Origin: Phytohabitans aurantiacus
Lineage (GTDB): Bacteria; Actinomycetota; Actinomycetes; Mycobacteriales; Micromonosporaceae
Assembly: GCF_027923225.1 (NCBI RefSeq)
Contig: NZ_BSDI01000017.1
Location: 62,001 to 126,000 of the forward strand
Direction of reading: 5' to 3'
DNA: 64,000 bases
Below are positions 60,978 through 64,000 of the stretch, piece by piece. Numbering within the stretch: the stretch's first letter is position 1; the number at the start of each line of letters is the position of its first letter. A program made the translations under genes and the position numbers. The notes below the pieces were generated by a model. It was not told the DNA's origin and searched no databases. It saw only the letters and a program-made list of their open reading frames with translations.

Positions 60978-61639
60978 CGGGCGGCTCCCGCGTGGCACTG
61001 CGCTACGGCGGCGGCGAACCGGCTGCCGGGAGTGGTGGCCGCTACGGCCAGCGCGTCGGCCCAACGGTCCACATCGGACAGCACTGGCGCGTTGGTCACG
61101 TGCAGCCCGCGCGCGGTGAGCGCGGTGCGGGTCCGCGCGCCGGTCTCCGGTGTGGACATGGGTACCGCTCGTAGGGCCTCGGCGTGGTGCGGGTCGCGCA
61201 GGCCGAGTGCCCACCAGCCGCCGTCCGTGGCGGGACCGAGGACCGCGTCCGCGACGGACAGCCGATCCAGCGAGGCGGTGAGCGTTGCCGGGCGTACCTG
61301 CGGGGTATCCATCCCGATCTGCAGCACCGGCTGCCCGGGCACCTGCGCGGCGGCGTCGGCGTGGGCGCGGGCAAGCCGGTCCGCGAAGGTGGCGCCGTGC
61401 TGCGGCACCAGATGCCAGCCTGCCAGCGCGGAGCGGATGTCGCCGGACCGCTCGGCATCGGCCAGCCGGCCCGCGTATGCCAGGACCGGTGTCACGTCCG
61501 GGGTTGCCCGTACCGCGTCGATGGTGTCCAGCAGCGCCGCCGCCGCGATGGCGGCCGCCTGCCGGGGCGTCGCCGGCGGGCAGAGCCGGGTCTTCACCCG
61601 GCCGGGCACGGGCGCCTTGGCGACCACGATGACGATCAC
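60974..61639 (-). CDS. DUF2064/TIGR04282-type nucleotide-sugar transferase
   Basis: This 221-residue soluble protein has a GT-A-like fold. The nucleotide site is VAKAPVPGRVKTRL near the N-terminus, with IGMDTPQVRPATL and LGPATDGGWWALGL in the core. The family was named from arsenosugar-linked clusters but is widespread without arsenic genes, and none are seen here. GTG 61639 overlaps the GT2 stop as GTGA. It is likely to act with the GT2 enzyme on a shared glycolipid or glycan intermediate. Confidence 0.88.
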   Translation of the reverse strand: MIVIVVAKAPVPGRVKTRLCPPATPRQAAAIAAAALLDTIDAVRATPDVTPVLAYAGRLADAERSGDIRSALAGWHLVPQHGATFADRLARAHADAAAQVPGQPVLQIGMDTPQVRPATLTASLDRLSVADAVLGPATDGGWWALGLRDPHHAEALRAVPMSTPETGARTRTALTARGLHVTNAPVLSDVDRWADALAVAATTPGSRFAAAVAQCHAGAAR

Positions 61640-62292
61640 CGCAGTACCCCCGCCATGTCACGCACCGCGCGCAGCGTGCCGCGCACCGAGCCGGAGACCT
61701 TCGACCGCGTGCCAGCCGTCCGCCGCCGGTACGCCACGTCGAGTTCGGCGATCCGCCAGCCGGCCGCGCCGGCCCGCAGCAGCAACTCCAGCGGGTACCC
61801 GAAGGCACGGTCCGCGACCCCGAGGTCGAGCAGCGCCAGCCGGCGGGCGGCCCGTGCTGGCGCGATGTCGTGCACCGGCACGCCGCGGCGGCGCAGTAGC
61901 GCGGCGAGCAACGCGTTGCCGGCGCGCGCGTGCCACGGCCATGCCGCGCGCTCGGCGGGGACGCGCCGGCCGACGGCCAGGTCCGCGCGGCCGGTCGCGA
62001 CTAGGCTTGCCAGGGGAGCCAACTCGGCCGGGTCGAGCGAGCCGTCGGCGTCCAGAAAACACACCACGTCGGCGGTGGCCGCCGACAAGCCGGTATGCAC
62101 AGCGGCGCCGTAACCGCGTCTTGGCTCGTGCAGGACTATGGCACCCAGGTCGGCGGCGACCTGTGGGGAACCGTCGGCGGAGCCGTTGTCGACCACGATC
62201 GCCCGAAAGCCGGGTGGCATGCCGGCCAGCACGCCGGGCAGCGCCGCCGCCTCGTCCAGGCAGGGCAGGACCACGTCCACACATCCGTCCAT
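61636..62292 (-). CDS. Family 2 glycosyltransferase
   Basis: This 218-residue GT-A enzyme has VDVVLPCLDEAAALPGVLAG at the N-terminus, VDNGSADGS and the DxD-type metal site FLDADGSLDP (about residues 91-100). The length and absence of C-terminal helices suit a soluble, dolichyl-phosphate-sugar-synthase-like enzyme that charges a lipid carrier. ATG 62292 has only a weak ribosome site (GGTGCGG). It leads a five-gene operon, and three direct repeats upstream suggest response-regulator control. Confidence 0.9.
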   Translation of the reverse strand: MDGCVDVVLPCLDEAAALPGVLAGMPPGFRAIVVDNGSADGSPQVAADLGAIVLHEPRRGYGAAVHTGLSAATADVVCFLDADGSLDPAELAPLASLVATGRADLAVGRRVPAERAAWPWHARAGNALLAALLRRRGVPVHDIAPARAARRLALLDLGVADRAFGYPLELLLRAGAAGWRIAELDVAYRRRTAGTRSKVSGSVRGTLRAVRDMAGVLR

Positions 62293-62338
62293 AACCGCAC
62301 CGTAGGTCGATGGTGGACGGTCCGAGACGGCCTGGTTG

Positions 62339-62375
62339 CTTACGGAATCCTTACGGACACGATGGTTCTTACGAA
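62339..62375. promoter_or_regulatory. CTTACGGA direct repeats between divergent operons
   Basis: CTTACGGA (62339-62346) and CTTACGGA (62350-62357) are 11 bp apart, one helical turn; a third copy, CTTACGAA, lies at 62368-62375. One-turn direct repeats are typical of OmpR/PhoB-type response regulators. They lie between the glycosyltransferase operon (minus) and the membrane glycosyltransferase-like gene (plus) and may serve both. Confidence 0.55.
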
Positions 62376-62439
62376 TCGATGACGCTGCGCGCCGTCCGCG
62401 TGCGGGGCCGGTCACGCCGGCGTAGCGTCGGCCGTCATC

Positions 62440-63732
62440 ATGGGCAGGGGCTGGCGGGCGGATCTGATAGTGCTGGGCGTCGAGGCGGCGCTCGTGGTGG
62501 CGGCGGTCGCGGTGGGCGCGGTGCTCAACGGGCGCGGGGTGCGCTTGTGGGCGGACGCGGCGCCGCTGTTCGCGGTGTGGCGGCCGCACGCCGGCTGGGG
62601 CACGCCAGCGGCGCTGGCGGTCGCCGCCGCGGTGGTGTGGCGCGGCGTCGACATCGCGCGGCGGGCGCCGTGGGGCCGGCTGCTCGCGTTCGCGTACGCC
62701 GTAGCGGTTGCCTGGACGCTGTCGCTGGCGCTGATCGACGGCTGGTCCGGCGGCCTGGCCGGACGGCTTACGCCGCAGGCCGAGTACCTGACCGAGGTGC
62801 CCCGGATCACCGACATCGGCGCGATGCTGTCCGGATTCACGGACCGGATCCTGGACTTCCGGGCCGGGTCGTGGTCGACACACACCGCCGGTCATCCGCC
62901 CGGCGCGCTGCTGGTCTTCGTCGCGCTCGACCGAATCGGCCTGGGCGGCGGCGGACCGGCCGCGCTGGTGTGCGTGCTGGCCGGCGCCACGGTCGTCGTG
63001 TCGGTGCCGCTCGCCCTGCGCTCGCTGGGTGCCGAGGCGCAGGCACGCGCTGGGCTGCCCTTTCTGGTGCTGCTTCCCGGGGCGGTGTGGATGGGCGCGT
63101 CCGCCGACGCGATCTTCGCGGGCGTGGCGGCGGCTGGGCTGGCGCTGCTGGCCGCGCGGCGCTGGTGGCTGGCCCCGCTCGGCGGGCTGCTGCTGGGCTT
63201 CGCCCTGTACCTGTCATACGGGTTCGTGCTGCTGGTGCTTCCGGCGCTTGCGGTGCTCTGGCTGCGCGCCCGGCATCGGGTCGCCGCGCTGGCCTCAGGT
63301 GCCGCTGGCGTCGCTGCCGTGGCCGCCGCGTTCATGGTGGCGGGTTTCTGGTGGCTGGATGGCTACCGGCTGGTCGTCGAGCGTTACTACCAGGGCTGGG
63401 CCGCCGATCGACCGTACGCCTACTGGGTGTGGGCCAACCTCGCGGCGCTGGTCCTGTGCGCCGGCCCCGCCATCGGGCCGGCACTGCGCCATACCCTCGT
63501 GGCAACCGCGCGCGGCGCGGCCTTGTGGCTACCGGTGGCGGCCGGGGTGGCGGTCCTGGCCGCGGACCTGTCTGGCCTGAGCAAGGCCGAGGTGGAGCGG
63601 ATCTGGCTGCCGTTCGTGGTATGGCTGATGGTCGCCACGGCCGCCCTACCCGAGCGGCACCGCCGCGGCTGGCTCGCCGCGCAGGCGGCGACCGCGCTCG
63701 CCGTCAACCATCTACTGTGGACGTGGTGGTGA
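62440..63732 (+). CDS. Polytopic membrane protein, probable lipid-linked glycosyltransferase
   Basis: This 430-residue protein has about ten to eleven helices. An extracytoplasmic loop after helix 3 carries DFRAGSWSTHTAGHPPGALL, and another reads VERYYQGWAADRPYAY. The layout resembles GT-C-like mannosyltransferases or PMT-related actinobacterial proteins that use polyprenyl-phosphate sugars. The divergent GT2 gene, which could supply such a donor, supports this. No exact family is assigned. ATG 62440 was chosen. Its 3' end overlaps the convergent epimerase gene by 29 bases. Confidence 0.75.
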   Translation: MGRGWRADLIVLGVEAALVVAAVAVGAVLNGRGVRLWADAAPLFAVWRPHAGWGTPAALAVAAAVVWRGVDIARRAPWGRLLAFAYAVAVAWTLSLALIDGWSGGLAGRLTPQAEYLTEVPRITDIGAMLSGFTDRILDFRAGSWSTHTAGHPPGALLVFVALDRIGLGGGGPAALVCVLAGATVVVSVPLALRSLGAEAQARAGLPFLVLLPGAVWMGASADAIFAGVAAAGLALLAARRWWLAPLGGLLLGFALYLSYGFVLLVLPALAVLWLRARHRVAALASGAAGVAAVAAAFMVAGFWWLDGYRLVVERYYQGWAADRPYAYWVWANLAALVLCAGPAIGPALRHTLVATARGAALWLPVAAGVAVLAADLSGLSKAEVERIWLPFVVWLMVATAALPERHRRGWLAAQAATALAVNHLLWTWW

Positions 63733-64000
63733 CGGCCGACGGCTCGCGCAGCGGGTCGGAGGCGAACGCGGTAACCCCCTCGGCGAACCCGACCCGGGCC
63801 CGGAAGCCCAGTATCTGGGCCGCGCCTTCCGGCGAGGCCATCACGTGGCGCACGTCGGCGGCGCGGGCACCGCCGACCACGATCGGCTCCGGACCACCGA
63901 GCGCTGCCGCGAGGACCCGCGCCATGTCGCCGACCGTGTGCGGCTCACCCGAGCAGACGTTGAGCGCCGCAAACCCCTCAGGCGGACTGGGCGCGGTCAA
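63704..64000 (-). CDS. C-terminal part of a NAD-dependent epimerase/dehydratase (cut by window edge)
   Basis: The last 98 codons are visible; the gene continues beyond 64000. The segment FAALNVCSGEPHTVGDMARV, then ADVRHVMASPEGAAQILGFRARVGFAEGV, matches the C-terminal substrate domain of nucleotide-sugar epimerases such as GalE or UDP-glucuronate epimerase. The N-terminal Rossmann part and the Tyr-Lys catalytic pair lie outside. It overlaps the convergent membrane protein gene by 29 bases, and suits a sugar-nucleotide supply role for the neighbouring glycosyltransferases. Confidence 0.82.
   Translation of the reverse strand: MTAPSPPEGFAALNVCSGEPHTVGDMARVLAAALGGPEPIVVGGARAADVRHVMASPEGAAQILGFRARVGFAEGVTAFASDPLREPSAVTTTSTVDG

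Noticed and set aside
60974..61639. Arsenosugar biosynthesis, from the name of the TIGR04282 family
   Set aside because: No arsenic methyltransferase, radical SAM or resistance genes are nearby; the family is broader than its name.

Overview
The window comes from a high-GC actinobacterial chromosome. Evidence for this is the strong G/C preference at third codon positions, many GTG and TTG starts, GGAGG-type ribosome sites and frequent ATGA, GTGA and TGATG overlaps between genes. The families present (ECF sigma factors with fused C-terminal domains, XRE/NB-ARC/TPR regulators, Lrp, PucR and BlaI-M56 pairs, secreted enzymes with CBM2 or ricin-type domains) point to a filamentous soil actinomycete, perhaps Micromonosporaceae. 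That assignment is an inference. I see no rRNA, tRNA, CRISPR array, prophage or intact transposase; only small remnants of lost genes and one IS-like hairpin.

Layout. 1-1.5 kb: truncated ABC exporter. 1.8-5.2 kb: FAD monooxygenase, DHA2 efflux pump and TetR repressor around a palindromic operator. 5.4-11.3 kb: metal and envelope stress block with a BlaI-M56 peptidase pair, DUF6153 and DUF305 proteins, a CopB-type copper ATPase and a cytosolic 18-cysteine copper store sharing one CsoR-like site. 11.3-15.3 kb: lipoprotein, MarR, TauE/SafE exporter, and a second TetR/DHA2 module paralogous to the first and using nearly the same operator half-site. 15.4-21 kb: metal-chelate receptor protein, ArsR-like regulator, MFS, aldo/keto reductase, EamA transporter and Lrp regulator. 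21-26.2 kb: a membrane-anchored ECF sigma factor carrying an extracytoplasmic transglycosylase-like domain, followed by a GH74 xyloglucanase; both genes are preceded by the same ~90-nt leader. 26.3-31.7 kb: nitrate/nitrite assimilation operon behind a GlnR-like box. 31.7-42.5 kb: a GntR-controlled catabolic locus with ABC importer (binding protein, two permeases, two ATPases), aldehyde dehydrogenase, iron alcohol dehydrogenase, DJ-1/PfpI protein and alpha/beta hydrolase. 43-46.5 kb: a secreted five-domain ThuA/sugar-dehydrogenase/CBM protein behind LacI-type palindromes. 47-54.4 kb: DUF418 membrane protein, a secreted protein of unknown role, an XRE-NB-ARC-TPR regulator, and an NDH-2-like oxidoreductase paired with an ECF41-like sigma factor. 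54.5-58.4 kb: PucR regulator, two-gene ABC exporter and CaCA antiporter with a large inverted repeat in its leader. 58.8-64 kb: five overlapping genes (two glycosyltransferases, methyltransferase, b561/molybdopterin oxidoreductase, small membrane protein), a divergent polytopic membrane protein, and the end of an epimerase gene.

How it works together. Most blocks are self-contained regulator-plus-effector modules. The parts that most deserve a closer look are the sigma/xyloglucanase pair with its duplicated leader, the two drug-efflux modules with a shared operator half-site, the ABC importer whose second ATPase lacks the switch histidine, and the structured leader of the CaCA antiporter.
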